A stretch of 64,000 nt of DNA, taken from contig CBDAOL010000007.1 in NCBI GenBank assembly GCA_965198045.1, positions 1 through 64,000 of the forward strand. Direction: 5' to 3'. The notes beneath the pieces were generated by a model. It had not been told where the DNA came from and searched no databases. It was given only the letters and a program-made list of their open reading frames with translations. The DNA comes from CBDDEC01 sp965198045. Its GTDB lineage: Bacteria > Chloroflexota > Dehalococcoidia > UBA2979. Within the stretch, counting starts at the first letter, position 1; each line of letters starts with the position of its first letter. Of the stretch, positions 7,223 to 17,137 are shown in pieces. A program made the position numbers and the translations under genes.

Positions 7223-10200
7223 GCCCGCCGAAGGTGCTTCGAGCGCAATGCTGCGGGTCGGACGCTCCCGCGGACGAGTGCGCGAAACTTCGACGGGCAG
7301 CCCGTCGACGAGGTCAATCGTGCGGCCGCGCTGTGCCGGCACCCGCTCGCCGGGCAGCACGTGGCCCGTCAGGTTGAGCGGATCGACCGCGCTGATCGAG
7401 GTGCGCTGACCGTCTCTGGGCTCGCGGCGGACGCGGCGCAACAGCTCCACCGCCTCCGGCAGCGCGTACTGCTCGCCGACCACGCCGCCGACGAAGCGTC
7501 CGCCGCGGATCGTGCCGCGTGCCTCGAAGCGTCGCAGCGCGCGCAGGATGAAGCGCCATGGCATGGTGAGGCTCTCGCCGCGCATCAGGTCGCGAAAGAC
7601 GACGCCATAGCGCTCGAGCAGGATCATCGCGACCGCCTCGGCGAGGTCGTCTTCGTCGACGTCTGCGTCGTCACCGGTCTCCGGCGCGGCGAGCGCCGAC
7701 CAGCGGCCGGGTGGCCCACCGCCGAGGAACAGCCCGTGCGCATAGGCGGAGGCGCGGCGCGCTCGACGCCAACGGTCGCGGCGTCCGCCGGCTCCGCCCT
7801 TGCGCCCGCCAGCGATCTCACGCAGGCCCTGGAAGCCGTCGGATGTGACCCAGCCTCCGCCGATCAGCTCGCGCAGCCCCTGCTCGACGTCGGTGGCGAG
7901 CCGTCGCGTGGACGTGACCAGCTCGTCGAAGAACAGCGCGCCACGTGCCTGCAGCGTCGCCAGCACCTCGGCGGCCGCGCCGGTCGACGGCGCTGTGCCG
8001 GCCTCGACCCCCCATCCGCGGCCGATGCCGCGGGTGGCGGACAGCAGCGTGCCCAGGTCCTGCCGCAGGGCGAGCGTCACCGGCGTCGCGCGCGTGGCCG
8101 CGGTCGTCGTCGCGATCGCCTCGCCCTCTTCGTTCACGCGCGGCCGTCGAGGTGTCAGCCGCGCCCATGTCGCTTCGCCGGCGAGACAGAGTTCGTCGAG
8201 CCAGCTCGACTGGTAGTCGGGCAGCCGCGCGGCGAGTAGCTCTGACTCCCAGGCGCCAGCCGGCGCCTCGAAGCCCTGCAGTTTCGTGAGCGCCTGTCGC
8301 AACCCGCCGCGTCCCTCCAGCCGCCCCGCCGACTCGGTGCCGTCGAGGCCGTGCCAGCGCAGCAGGAAGCGCATGTAGTCCTGCTTCGCGACCGGGTCGA
8401 TCTCGCGACGCAGCCGGTCGAGGGTGTAGCGGTGAATGCGCGCGAGCAGCCGGCGATCACAGAACTCCTCGAGGTTCGTCGAAGGTGTGCGGAAGTGGCC
8501 GCGCAGCACGAAGCCACTCGCCTCGAGCATCGTCAGCCCACGCTCGACATCTTTCGCTGCTAGACCGCAGCGCTCAGCCAGCTCCTCCGCGGTGACGGCG
8601 GGCGTCACCTCAGCGTGGCCGCGTAGCAGCAATCCGCGCGCCGCTTCGCGGTGTTCGATCTCGCGCATGACGCCCGAGGGCAGGTCGAGGAAGGGGATCA
8701 CCTCCTCGCCGAACAGCTCGGCCGCGACCTTGAGTTGCTCGCTGGTCACCCAGATGCGCCGATCGCCAACGGTCAGCGCCACGGCCCGGCGCTGCGTAGC
8801 GAGGTCGAGCAGCCACTCCTCCCACTCCTCGACGACGCTGGCATCGATGGCCACGAGCCCGAGCAGTGCGTCGTGCGCCTCGTCGGCGTCCCGCGGCTCC
8901 GGCCATGCCTCGTCAGCCACGCGCTCGATCGCATCCATGTCGAGCGCGCCGAGGTCCTGCGCGGACTCGGGCAGCCCGCGGCGCAGGGTCACGGCACGGG
9001 TGCGTCGCTCCTCCAGCGGCGCATCGTCGAGGAAGGTGTAGGGCTTGCCGCTGACGATCTCGTGCGCCATCGGCGAAGCTTCGATCGTGTCGCGGGCGTG
9101 GAAGCGCACCTCACCCGCCTCGACGCGTTCGAGCAGTCCGGTCAGGCCCTCGAGGTCCATCGCCTCGTAGAGGCAGTCGCGCATGGTCTGCTGCATCAGC
9201 GGATGCTCGGGCAGCGTCATCGGGCCGGTGACGTTCTCCTGGCAGCCGACCTGCTCGGGGAAGACCGCCGCCATCAGGTCGTCGGCGCGCATGCGCTGGA
9301 TGAAGGGCGGAACGCGCTTGCCGCCGCGTTGACGCTGCACGGCCAGCGCGCGCGTCGTGTTCCAGCGCCAGCGCGTCGGGAAGAGCGGTACGTAGAAGAC
9401 GGACTGTTCGACCGACTCATAGACGTTGCGAGGGCTCACCCAGTCGAACGCCTCTTCGAGCGGCCAGGAGTGCTGGGGCCCGGAGGAGAGCAGGATCGTG
9501 TCGTCGTTCGCCGCCGCCTGCAACTCGAAGTCGAAGGCGACGCAGAAGCGCTTGCGCAGCGCCAGCCCCCAGGCGCGGTTGATACGCTGCCCAAAGGGCG
9601 CGTGCACAACGAGTTGCATCCCACCTGACTCGTCGAAGAAGCGCTCGAATACCACGTCGGTGTCGGAGGCGACGATGCCCATGCCCTCGTGCTGCGCCCG
9701 CAGGTAGTCGTAGATCTGCTGCGCGCCCAGTTCGGGCAACGCGCACTCGCTTCGCAGCCAGGCGTGTGTGCCCTCGCGGTCGTCGAGGCCCCCCACGACG
9801 TCGCGGCGAAGCCGCCCGACCTCCTCGGACAGCTCGACGGTGCGGCCCGGCGCCTCGCCGAGCCAGAACGGGATCGTTGGCGGTGCGCCGTGGGCGTCGG
9901 ACACGCGGACGGTCGATTGCTCGACGCGCTGGATGCGCCACGAGGTGGAGCCGAGCAGGAAGATGTCGCCGGCCATGCTCTCGATCGCGAAGTCCTCGTT
10001 GACGTTGCCGACGACCGTGCCCTCCGGCTCGGCGATCACGCGGTAGTCGCCCATCTCCGGGATCGTTCCGCCGTTCGTCAGCGCGGTGATGCGCGAGGCG
10101 CGGCGGGCGCGGACGACGCCGTTCATGCGATCGAGGTGCACCAGCGGCTTGGAGCGGCCGGCGCCATCGCCGATGCCCACCGCCTCCATCTCGACCACCT

Positions 10201-11611
10201 CATCGAACGCCTCGCGCGTGAGGTCGCGGAACGGCGTCGCCTGCCGCACGAGGTCGAACAGGTCGTCGAGACGCCAGTCCTGGCAAGCGGCCTCGGCCAC
10301 GACGTGCTGCGCGACGACATCGATCGGTCCGACGGGCACCTTGATGCGGTCGAGCCGCCCCTCGCGGGTGGCCCGCACGAGGGCTGCACACTCGACCAGC
10401 TCATCGCGGGTCATCGGGAACAGCCGGCCTTCCGGTCGCAGCCCCAGCGCGTGGCCGGAGCGTCCGATGCGCTGCAGGAAGGTCGCGATGCTCCTCGCCG
10501 AGCCGAGCTGGCAGACGAGGTCGATCGAGCCGATGTCGATGCCGAGTTCCAGCGAGGCGGTGGCAACGAGCGCGCGCAGCTCGCCCGACTTCAACCGCCG
10601 CTCGACCCGCTCCCGCCGCTCGCGGGAGAGGCTGCCATGGTGCGACGCGACCCAATCCTCGCCGAGGCGTTCCCCCAGCTGGTGGGCCACGCGCTCGCTC
10701 AGCGTCCGCGTGTTGACGAATATCAGCGTCGTGTGATGTTGCTGCACCAGCTCCGCCATGCGGTCGTAGATCTCGCCCATCTGCTCCTTCGGCGCGACTG
10801 CTTCGAGGTCGCTCGGCGGCAACTCGATGTGCAGTTCGAGATCACGCTGGTGCCCGAGGTCGACGATCGTGCAGGGCCGGTCGCCGCCGTCGCGATCGAC
10901 GCCGACGAGAAAGCGCGCAATGTCCTCGATCGGTCGTTGCGTGGCGGAGAGGCCGATGCGTGCGGGCCGCGGCTGTCCCGCCGTGGTGATCACGTGGTCG
11001 AGGCGGGCGAGGGTGATCGCCAGATGCGAGCCGCGACGGTCGCGGGCGACCGCGTGGATCTCGTCGACGATGACCGTTCGCACCGTCTCCAGGATCTTGC
11101 GCGAACGTTCGGCGGTGGCCAGCAGGTAGAGCGACTCCGGCGTCGTGATTACGATGTGCCGAGGACGGCGCACCATCGCCTGCCGTTCGGACTGCGACGT
11201 GTCTCCGGTGCGCAGGCCGACCGTGATCGGCGGCAGCGGGGTGCCCAGCTCCTCGGCGATCGCGCGGGTGCCGGCCAGCGGCTGCTCGAGGTTTCGTTCG
11301 ATGTCGTTGCCGAGCGCCTTCAGCGGCGAGACGTAGACGATCGAGGTCTCGTCCGGCAGCACCTCCCCCGGCGGCAGCGCCGCGGCCCGTTCGACAAGGT
11401 CGTTGACGCCGACCATGAACGCGGCCAAGGTCTTGCCGGACCCGGTCGGCGCTGCAAGCAATGTGTCCTGGCGGCTCCTGATCGCCGGCCAGCCCACCGC
11501 CTGAGCGTCCGTCGGCGCCTCGAAGGTGCGTTCAAACCAGGTGCGGACCGCCGGGTGGAATCCCGCGAGTACGTCCACGGTCAGCCCGCCAGCGTCATCG
11601 CTGTTCGACAT
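7214..11611 (-). CDS. lhr: ATP-dependent helicase Lhr (large helicase-related protein)
   Basis: Superfamily 2 DNA helicase of 1,465 residues, within the usual 1,400-1,600 range, involved in DNA repair. Motif I APTGSGKT is at residues 54-61, motif II is VDEIHAVA at about 185, motif III is LSATQRP and motif VI is RIGRSGHALG at about 385. The Lhr winged-helix and beta-barrel region follows, and then the long C-terminal Lhr-CTD that separates full-length Lhr from Lhr-core proteins. ATG 11611 is chosen since the conserved part begins there and GGGGAGAG precedes it; a longer opening adds about 41 residues of low-complexity sequence. The frame is intact over 4.4 kb, in contrast to the damaged genes further right. 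Confidence 0.95.
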   Translation of the reverse strand: MSNSDDAGGLTVDVLAGFHPAVRTWFERTFEAPTDAQAVGWPAIRSRQDTLLAAPTGSGKTLAAFMVGVNDLVERAAALPPGEVLPDETSIVYVSPLKALGNDIERNLEQPLAGTRAIAEELGTPLPPITVGLRTGDTSQSERQAMVRRPRHIVITTPESLYLLATAERSRKILETVRTVIVDEIHAVARDRRGSHLAITLARLDHVITTAGQPRPARIGLSATQRPIEDIARFLVGVDRDGGDRPCTIVDLGHQRDLELHIELPPSDLEAVAPKEQMGEIYDRMAELVQQHHTTLIFVNTRTLSERVAHQLGERLGEDWVASHHGSLSRERRERVERRLKSGELRALVATASLELGIDIGSIDLVCQLGSARSIATFLQRIGRSGHALGLRPEGRLFPMTRDELVECAALVRATREGRLDRIKVPVGPIDVVAQHVVAEAACQDWRLDDLFDLVRQATPFRDLTREAFDEVVEMEAVGIGDGAGRSKPLVHLDRMNGVVRARRASRITALTNGGTIPEMGDYRVIAEPEGTVVGNVNEDFAIESMAGDIFLLGSTSWRIQRVEQSTVRVSDAHGAPPTIPFWLGEAPGRTVELSEEVGRLRRDVVGGLDDREGTHAWLRSECALPELGAQQIYDYLRAQHEGMGIVASDTDVVFERFFDESGGMQLVVHAPFGQRINRAWGLALRKRFCVAFDFELQAAANDDTILLSSGPQHSWPLEEAFDWVSPRNVYESVEQSVFYVPLFPTRWRWNTTRALAVQRQRGGKRVPPFIQRMRADDLMAAVFPEQVGCQENVTGPMTLPEHPLMQQTMRDCLYEAMDLEGLTGLLERVEAGEVRFHARDTIEASPMAHEIVSGKPYTFLDDAPLEERRTRAVTLRRGLPESAQDLGALDMDAIERVADEAWPEPRDADEAHDALLGLVAIDASVVEEWEEWLLDLATQRRAVALTVGDRRIWVTSEQLKVAAELFGEEVIPFLDLPSGVMREIEHREAARGLLLRGHAEVTPAVTAEELAERCGLAAKDVERGLTMLEASGFVLRGHFRTPSTNLEEFCDRRLLARIHRYTLDRLRREIDPVAKQDYMRFLLRWHGLDGTESAGRLEGRGGLRQALTKLQGFEAPAGAWESELLAARLPDYQSSWLDELCLAGEATWARLTPRRPRVNEEGEAIATTTAATRATPVTLALRQDLGTLLSATRGIGRGWGVEAGTAPSTGAAAEVLATLQARGALFFDELVTSTRRLATDVEQGLRELIGGGWVTSDGFQGLREIAGGRKGGAGGRRDRWRRARRASAYAHGLFLGGGPPGRWSALAAPETGDDADVDEDDLAEAVAMILLERYGVVFRDLMRGESLTMPWRFILRALRRFEARGTIRGGRFVGGVVGEQYALPEAVELLRRVRREPRDGQRTSISAVDPLNLTGHVLPGERVPAQRGRTIDLVDGLPVEVSRTRPRERPTRSIALEAPSAGDD

Positions 11612-11786
11612 CGCTCTCCCCGCCTCGGACGGCACGCCCGTGCCGCGTGGCGCGGCGTGGCGGGGTGCGAACATCCGTGCGAGTACAGGATACCGCGCGC
11701 CGCGCGCCTCGTCCGGGCGCTCGTCTCCGAGCACGACGCTGTGCTAGAACCTCGGACGGAACCGATGCGCAATGACTGGGGACGCG

Positions 11787-12719
11787 ATGCCACTCGATCC
11801 GGTAGCGAAGGAAGCGATGGACCAGCAGGCGGCGGCTGGCGGCCCGCCCCTCGGCACGATCCCGGCGTCGATCATTCGCGAAGCGATGAAGAACGGCCCG
11901 CAACCGCCGGAGGGGCCCGAGTGCCACCGCATCGAGGACATGGAGATCGCAGGGCCGGAGGGCCCGATCCCGGTGCGCATCTACTGGCCGAGCGAGGCCG
12001 AGGGCCTGCCGATCACCGTCGGCTATCACGGCGGCGGCTGGGTGATCGGCGACATCCCGATGTTCGACCGCACGTGCCGTGAGTTCTGCACCATGGCGGA
12101 GACGATCGTGATCAACGTCGAGTATCGCCTCGCGCCGGAGCATCCCTCCCCAGCGGCGGCCGACGATGCCTACGCCGCGTACGTCTGGGCCGTGCAGAAC
12201 GGCGAGCGCCTCGGTGGCGACACCTCGAGGATCGCCGTGGCCGGGTGGAGCGCAGGCGGCAACCTCGCTGCGGTCGTCTCCCAGATGGCACGCGACCGTG
12301 GCTCGGCGGGCGGGCTTGTGCACCAGCTGCTGGTCTGCCCGGTGACCGACCACGTGCGAACGCAGCCCTCGTACGAGGAAAACGGCGAGTACGTCCTGAC
12401 CCCGACGGCGATGGCGTGGTTCTGGGATTCCTACGTGCCCGACGAGTCGATGCGTTCGCAGCCCTATATCTCACCGACGTACGCGGAGAGCCTCGAGGGC
12501 CTGCCCTCGGCGCACGTCATCACCGGCGAGTACGACCCGCTGCGTGACGAGGGGATGGAGTACGCCGCCAGGCTCGAGGCGGCCGGTGTTCCGGTCGTCG
12601 CGAAGGCGTACGAAGGCCAGATCCACACCTTCTTCACCAGCACCGACATGTACGATGTCGGCGTTGAGGCCGTCTCGGATGCGGTCGCTGGATTGCGTCA
12701 GGCGTTCGGCACCGCGTAA
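11787..12719 (+). CDS. alpha/beta hydrolase, HSL-type esterase
   Basis: 310 residues. Hormone-sensitive-lipase (GDXG) family: oxyanion motif HGGGW at about residue 86, nucleophile elbow GWSAGG, the Asp in GEYDPLRDEG and the His in GQIHTF. Acts on short acyl esters; the natural substrate is unknown. ATG 11787 has GGGGA five to nine bases upstream; an ATG 15 bases earlier is possible. The LLM oxidoreductase gene follows after 39 bp on the same strand, so a shared degradation pathway is plausible but unproven. Confidence 0.92.
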   Translation: MPLDPVAKEAMDQQAAAGGPPLGTIPASIIREAMKNGPQPPEGPECHRIEDMEIAGPEGPIPVRIYWPSEAEGLPITVGYHGGGWVIGDIPMFDRTCREFCTMAETIVINVEYRLAPEHPSPAAADDAYAAYVWAVQNGERLGGDTSRIAVAGWSAGGNLAAVVSQMARDRGSAGGLVHQLLVCPVTDHVRTQPSYEENGEYVLTPTAMAWFWDSYVPDESMRSQPYISPTYAESLEGLPSAHVITGEYDPLRDEGMEYAARLEAAGVPVVAKAYEGQIHTFFTSTDMYDVGVEAVSDAVAGLRQAFGTA

Positions 12720-12758
12720 CGCACGCCTCGGCGCGTCGCTCGGCACGAAGGGACCACC

Positions 12759-14006
12759 ATGAAGCTCGAGATGTTCCACCTGCACCCGTATCGCGACCTG
12801 CCCGAGGACTTCCCGGAGCAGCACCGCAGTGTCTGGGTCGACGTGTCGAGCGAGCTCTTCGACCCGGTCAAAGCCCACCAGATGTACAACGACACATTTG
12901 ATGAGCTGGAATACGCCGGCAGCATGGGCTTCGACGGCATCTGCGTGAACGAGCATCACCAGAACGCCTACGGCTACATGCCGTCACCGAACATCATGGC
13001 CGCGTCGCTCGCGCGCCGGACCTCGGACGTCGCGATCATCGTCATGGGTAACTCGATCGCCCTCTACGACCCGCCGACGCGCGTCGCCGAGGAGATGGCG
13101 ATGCTCGACTGCATCAGCGGCGGGCGCATGGTCTCGGGCTTCCCGACCGGCACCTCGATGGACACGAACTACGCCTACGGATCGAACCCGGCGACGCTGC
13201 GCGACAAGTACGCGGAGGCGGCGGACCTGATCGTCAAGGCGTGGACCGAGCCCGAGATGTTCACGTGGGACGGCCGCTTCTTCCAGCTGCGCTACGTCAA
13301 CATCTGGCCGCGCCCGATCCAGTAGCCCCACCCGCCGATCTGGGTGCCGGGCGCCGGGTCGATTGAAACCTGGGACTGGTGCCTCGAGAAGGACTTCAAC
13401 TACGCCTACCTCTCCTACTCCGGCTTCATCCGCGGCAAGCAGGTGATGGACGGCTTCTGGGCCAAGGCCGACGAGAAGGGCATCGAGCGGAACCCGTACC
13501 AGGCCGGTTTCCTGCAACTGGTCGTGACGGCCGACTCCGAGCAGGAATGCGAGGAGAAGTTCGGACCGCACGCGGAGTACTTCTACAACAAGATGCTCCA
13601 CGTCTACCCGGGCTACGGTGACGCACCGGGCTACCGCACCCTCGACACGATCCGCGCGGGCCTGCTGGCGCAGACCGGCTCCCTCGGCGATCGTCCGCCG
13701 GCGGCGACGTGGAAGAACCTCAACGAGAACGGCAACATCGTCTCCGGCACGCCGGAGCAGGTGACCGAGAAGCTCGAGGCGGTCGCGAAGGACCTCAACG
13801 TCGGCCACCTGATGATGCTCTGCCAGATCGGCTCGATGCCTCACGACCTCGCGATGGAGAACATCAGGCGCGTCGCTACTGACGTGGTGCCCAACCTGCG
13901 CCACATCCACTCCGAGTACGAGGACCGCTGGTGGCCGCAGATGCTGCAGCAGCGCGTCCAACAGCAGCCCATGTTCGCGCCCGAGACCGCCGTCGCTGGC
14001 GACTAA
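12759..14006 (+). pseudogene. LLM class flavin-dependent oxidoreductase with an in-frame amber codon
   Basis: Bacterial luciferase-like flavin monooxygenase, 415 codons in a single frame interrupted only by TAG at 13323-13325 (codon 189). The part before holds MKLEMFHLHPYRDLPEDFPE and the flavin-fold segment GFDGICVNEHHQN; the part after continues directly with PHPPIWVPGAGS, a conserved stretch of the family. The expected residue at the stop is Gln (PIQ-Q-PHPP), so one C-to-T change CAG to TAG explains it. Without suppression, two useless halves would be made. A good ribosome-binding site (GAAGGGA) precedes ATG 12759. Sequence error is the main alternative. Confidence 0.85.
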
Positions 14007-14053
14007 CCTCGAGCGCTGAGACACGAGACGGCCGACCGAGGCGGGGAGTGACG

Positions 14054-14863
14054 ATGACCGAGTCACAGATCGCGGTGGCCAACGGCCGCTTCAACATCGA
14101 GGTGCGCGAGGAGGGCAGCGGCGATCCGCTGGTCTTCCTGCACGGCATCTCCGGGCTCGATTGGAGCACCGTCCTGGACGAGCTGGCGAAGACGCATCGC
14201 GTGATCGCTCCGCGCCACCCGGGCTTTGGCGACGAGAGCCAGACCGAACTCGACGACCTCAGCGACCTCGTCTACGCCTACCTCGACCTGCTCGACGCGC
14301 TCGACCTCGACGGCGTGCCGCTCGTCGGTCACTCGCTCGGCGGCATGATCGCGGCCGAGCTGGCGGCGACGCAGCCCTCGAGATTCTCGCAGCTCGTCCT
14401 GCTCGCGCCGATGGGCCTCTGGGACGGCGATCGACCGATCTTCGACTTCTTCGCCTGCACGCCGAAGGAGATGGCGATGGCCTTCTTCGCCGACCCGGAA
14501 GGCGCGGCTGCGCAGAGCGCCGGCGAGGCCGGCCTAGCGCGCATGGCGCAGACCGAGATCGGTACAAGCGAACACAACTCGCTCGTCGAGATCTATGTCG
14601 AGCGCGCGAAGACCCTCGCCACGGCGGCCAAGTACCTGTGGCCGATCCCGAACCGTGGCCTCGACAAGCGCATCCATCGCATCTCGACGCCGACGCGGCT
14701 CGTCTGGGGCTCGCAGGACCACGTCGTCCCCACCTCGTACGCCGACGACTTTGCGAGCGCCATCAGTGGCGCGGAGATTCGCATGATCGAGAGCGCTGGC
14801 CACGAGCTGATGCTTGAGCAGCCGGAGTCGGTCGCGGCGGCCATCGAGGAGTTCGTCGCGTAG
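14054..14863 (+). CDS. alpha/beta fold hydrolase
   Basis: 269 residues. Classical alpha/beta hydrolase: oxyanion loop HGISG, nucleophile GHSLGG, acid in WGSQDHVVP and His in SAGHELML. The overall shape resembles meta-cleavage-product or haloalkane-type hydrolases, but the substrate is not evident. GGGGAGTG lies before ATG 14054. It follows the LLM monooxygenase gene by 47 bp on the same strand, a common pairing of oxygenase and hydrolase in catabolic operons. Confidence 0.92.
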   Translation: MTESQIAVANGRFNIEVREEGSGDPLVFLHGISGLDWSTVLDELAKTHRVIAPRHPGFGDESQTELDDLSDLVYAYLDLLDALDLDGVPLVGHSLGGMIAAELAATQPSRFSQLVLLAPMGLWDGDRPIFDFFACTPKEMAMAFFADPEGAAAQSAGEAGLARMAQTEIGTSEHNSLVEIYVERAKTLATAAKYLWPIPNRGLDKRIHRISTPTRLVWGSQDHVVPTSYADDFASAISGAEIRMIESAGHELMLEQPESVAAAIEEFVA

Positions 14864-14898
14864 TTGCCCCTGTCGCAACGCGCGCCGAGACTGACGCC

Positions 14899-15162
14899 AT
14901 GTTCGACTGGATCCCCTTCGCCGCCGGCATCGTGATCCTCGCCTGGGCGTTCTACGCCGGCCTCAACGCGTTCCGCGGCGGCCCGCACGCCGGCCTCCAC
15001 GAGGTCGCGCCACAGCCTGCCGCGGCCGCAGACGAGGACGCGACGATCGAGGAGACGCGTTCGCCCGTGGCGAGGTTCCGGGTCGTGCAGGCGCTACAGT
15101 TCGCGGTCGCTGGCGCCGTCGGCCTGGCCGGGCTCTGGCTGCTGATCCAGACCGTCGACTAG
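14899..15162 (+). CDS. small membrane protein, two transmembrane segments
   Basis: 87 residues: an N-terminal hydrophobic helix (IPFAAGIVILAWAFYAGL), a polar Ala- and Glu-rich middle, and a second helix near the C-terminus (FAVAGAVGLAGLWLLIQ). No family recognised. Only 35 bp separate it from the hydrolase gene, so it is probably in the same transcript. Confidence 0.6.
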   Translation: MFDWIPFAAGIVILAWAFYAGLNAFRGGPHAGLHEVAPQPAAAADEDATIEETRSPVARFRVVQALQFAVAGAVGLAGLWLLIQTVD

Positions 15163-15210
15163 CTCGACCGGGCTCAACGCGTGCTCTACGGTGCCGCGAG
15201 GGAGGGTGCC

Positions 15211-15582
15211 ATGGCCTCTGTGCGCTACATCGTGAACAATGTGGACGAAGCGATCGACTTCTACGTCCAACACCTCGGCTTCGAGCTCAAGCAGTCGTTT
15301 GGACCGCCGTTCGCGCAGGTGGGACGTGACGACCTCGACCTCTGGCTCGCCGGACCCGGGTCCTCGGCAGCACGCCCGATGCCCGACGGTGCGGAGCCTG
15401 CGCCGGGCGGCTGGAACCGCCTCGTGATCCAGGTCGACGACATCGCGGCGACCGTCGAGGGCCTCGGCAAAGACGGTGCGACGTTCCGGAACGACATCGT
15501 GACGGGCCCCGGCGGTCAGCAGATCCTCGTCGAGGACCCCTCCGGCAATTGCGTCGAGATCTTCCAGCCGGACGCGAGCTAA
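15211..15582 (+). CDS. VOC family protein (glyoxalase/bleomycin-resistance-like)
   Basis: 123 residues. SVRYIVNNVDEAIDFYVQHL opens the fold, with RLVIQVDDIAATVEGL and the C-terminal VEDPSGNCVEIFQP. The DPSGN turn and terminal Glu are typical of metal-binding VOC proteins. ATG 15211 is preferred over an upstream GTG because GAGGGAGG is well placed. Substrate unknown. Confidence 0.9.
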   Translation: MASVRYIVNNVDEAIDFYVQHLGFELKQSFGPPFAQVGRDDLDLWLAGPGSSAARPMPDGAEPAPGGWNRLVIQVDDIAATVEGLGKDGATFRNDIVTGPGGQQILVEDPSGNCVEIFQPDAS

Positions 15583-15591
15583 GATCGAAGC

Positions 15592-16149
15592 ATGACAAAC
15601 ATCGTTGACTCGCTCGCCATCGACACCGCACTCCACCTCGACGAGGCGACGCTCGCCGACGCGTTCGCAGACCTCGACGCGCCTCCGGCCGAACAAGGCG
15701 GGCTCGACCACCTCGTGGTGCGCGGCGAGGACGACTCGCACCGCGTCGTCGAGGCGATCACGCTCTCGCCCGAGCGCGGCATCCACGAGGACCGCTGGGC
15801 AGCCGGTGACCGTCAGGACGTGCAGGTCGCGATGATGGAGACTGCGGCGGCGTCGCTCTTCGCCAACGGGCAGCCGCTGGCGCTGTTCGGCGACAACGTC
15901 TTCGTCACCCTCGACCTGTCCGCCGCGAACACGCCTGTTGGCGCTCGCATCCGCGTCGGCAGCGCCGTGCTCGAGGTGTCCGCGAACCCGCACACCGCCT
16001 GTGGGACGTTCCGCGACCGGTTCGGCGTGGACGCCGCACGCTTCTCCGGCCGCGCGCCCGAACGCCAGCTGCGCGGGCTCTTCCTCGACGTGGTCGAGGC
16101 CGGTAGCGCTGCTCCCGGCGATACCGTCGAGGTCGTTTCGCGGCCCTAG
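15592..16149 (+). CDS. MOSC domain protein
   Basis: 185 residues. The central GDNVFVTLDLSAANTPVGAR and VLEVSANPHTACGTF match the MOSC beta-barrel (C-terminal domain of molybdenum cofactor sulfurase), including its conserved Cys in HTACG, which in the family carries or transfers sulfur. Stand-alone MOSC proteins such as YiiM reduce N-hydroxylated compounds with a molybdenum cofactor; the partner here is not visible. It follows the VOC gene by 9 bp, probably in one operon. Confidence 0.85.
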   Translation: MTNIVDSLAIDTALHLDEATLADAFADLDAPPAEQGGLDHLVVRGEDDSHRVVEAITLSPERGIHEDRWAAGDRQDVQVAMMETAAASLFANGQPLALFGDNVFVTLDLSAANTPVGARIRVGSAVLEVSANPHTACGTFRDRFGVDAARFSGRAPERQLRGLFLDVVEAGSAAPGDTVEVVSRP

Positions 16150-16237
16150 CGCCCGCCTCGGACGCTTCCCGACCCCGTGCTACGCTCCGCCGCGGCCCGC
16201 CACCTCGGCGGGTGCGCTGCGCGAGTGGGGAGGCGAC

Positions 16238-17005
16238 ATGGGCGACACGGTGCTGTACGAGCGCGAAGGCCACATCGCGACGATCACCTACAACCGGCCG
16301 GAGGCGCTGAACGCGATCAACGCGGAGTTGCGCACTGACCTCAACGCCGCGTGGGCGGAGTTCCGCGAGGACGAGGAGGCGTGGGTCGGCATCGTCACCG
16401 GCGTCGGCCGTGCCTTCAGCGCCGGAGCCGACCTCAAGGACCAGGGCGGCCAGCAGTCCGGGACGTTCTGGGAAGTGCCCAGCTTCACCTCGCTCGAGAG
16501 CGGGATGGAGATCTGGAAGCCCACCATCGCCGCCGTCAACGGCTACGCCCTCGGCTTTGCGCTCACGCTCGTCGCCGCCTGCGACTTCGTGATCGCCAGC
16601 GACCGCGCCGAGTTCGGCTTCCCCGAGGTCCGCATCGGCGTCCCCACGATCCAGGGCGCGGTGCGCATGCCGAAGAAGGTCGGCTGGCAGAACGCGATGG
16701 AGCTGCTCCTGATTGGCGAACGCGTCGACGCAGAGCGGGCGAAGGAGATGGGCCTCGTCTGGAAGGTCGTCGAACACGACAGCCTCCTCGACGAGGCGAA
16801 CACCCTCGCCGAGCGGCTGCTGCTCTCGGCGCCGCTCGCCGTGCGCGCCACCAAGGAGGTCGCCCACCGCGGCCAGGAGCTGCCGTTCGACCAGGCGATC
16901 CGCTTCGGCGAAACGATGCGCCGCGTCGCGCGCGGCACCAACGATGCCAAGGAGGGCCCGGGCGCGTTCCGCGAGAAGCGGCAGGCGAAGTGGACGGGGA
17001 GTTAG
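16238..17005 (+). CDS. enoyl-CoA hydratase/isomerase family protein
   Basis: 255 residues of the crotonase fold. RPEALNAINAELR and AFSAGADLKD (the oxyanion-hole Gly) are the classic signatures, followed by AVNGYALGFALTLVAACDF with the second oxyanion Gly region. The expected GGG of GxGGGxxL is GYALGFAL here, and the two catalytic Glu of ECH-1 are not clearly present, so the exact reaction (hydratase, isomerase or hydrolase) is open. The acyl-CoA dehydrogenase gene follows on the same strand, consistent with beta-oxidation-like CoA chemistry. GGGGAGGCG precedes ATG 16238. Confidence 0.9.
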   Translation: MGDTVLYEREGHIATITYNRPEALNAINAELRTDLNAAWAEFREDEEAWVGIVTGVGRAFSAGADLKDQGGQQSGTFWEVPSFTSLESGMEIWKPTIAAVNGYALGFALTLVAACDFVIASDRAEFGFPEVRIGVPTIQGAVRMPKKVGWQNAMELLLIGERVDAERAKEMGLVWKVVEHDSLLDEANTLAERLLLSAPLAVRATKEVAHRGQELPFDQAIRFGETMRRVARGTNDAKEGPGAFREKRQAKWTGS

Positions 17006-17015
17006 CCCTCAACCC

Positions 17016-17031
17016 TTAGCCGGACGGCTAA
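17016..17031. promoter_or_regulatory. palindrome TTAGCCG-GA-CGGCTAA, possible operator
   Basis: Sixteen-base inverted repeat in the 132-bp gap between the hydratase and acyl-CoA dehydrogenase genes. There is no T-run after it, so it looks more like a binding site (TetR-like regulators use such sites) than a terminator. No regulator gene adjoins it. Confidence 0.3.
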
Positions 17032-17137
17032 ACCCTGACGTGCGCTGGAAGTTTGCTCGTCTGGTCGCCTAGAATCGGGCGACATCGCTGGCGGCTGAGA
17101 GCCGAGGCCGTCGCGAGCAGATTGGACACCCGCCACC

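Noticed and set aside
9689..12082. 797-codon open frame on the plus strand across lhr
   Set aside because: High-GC antisense shadow of lhr; the helicase motifs are on the minus strand and the shadow runs into the hydrolase gene out of frame.
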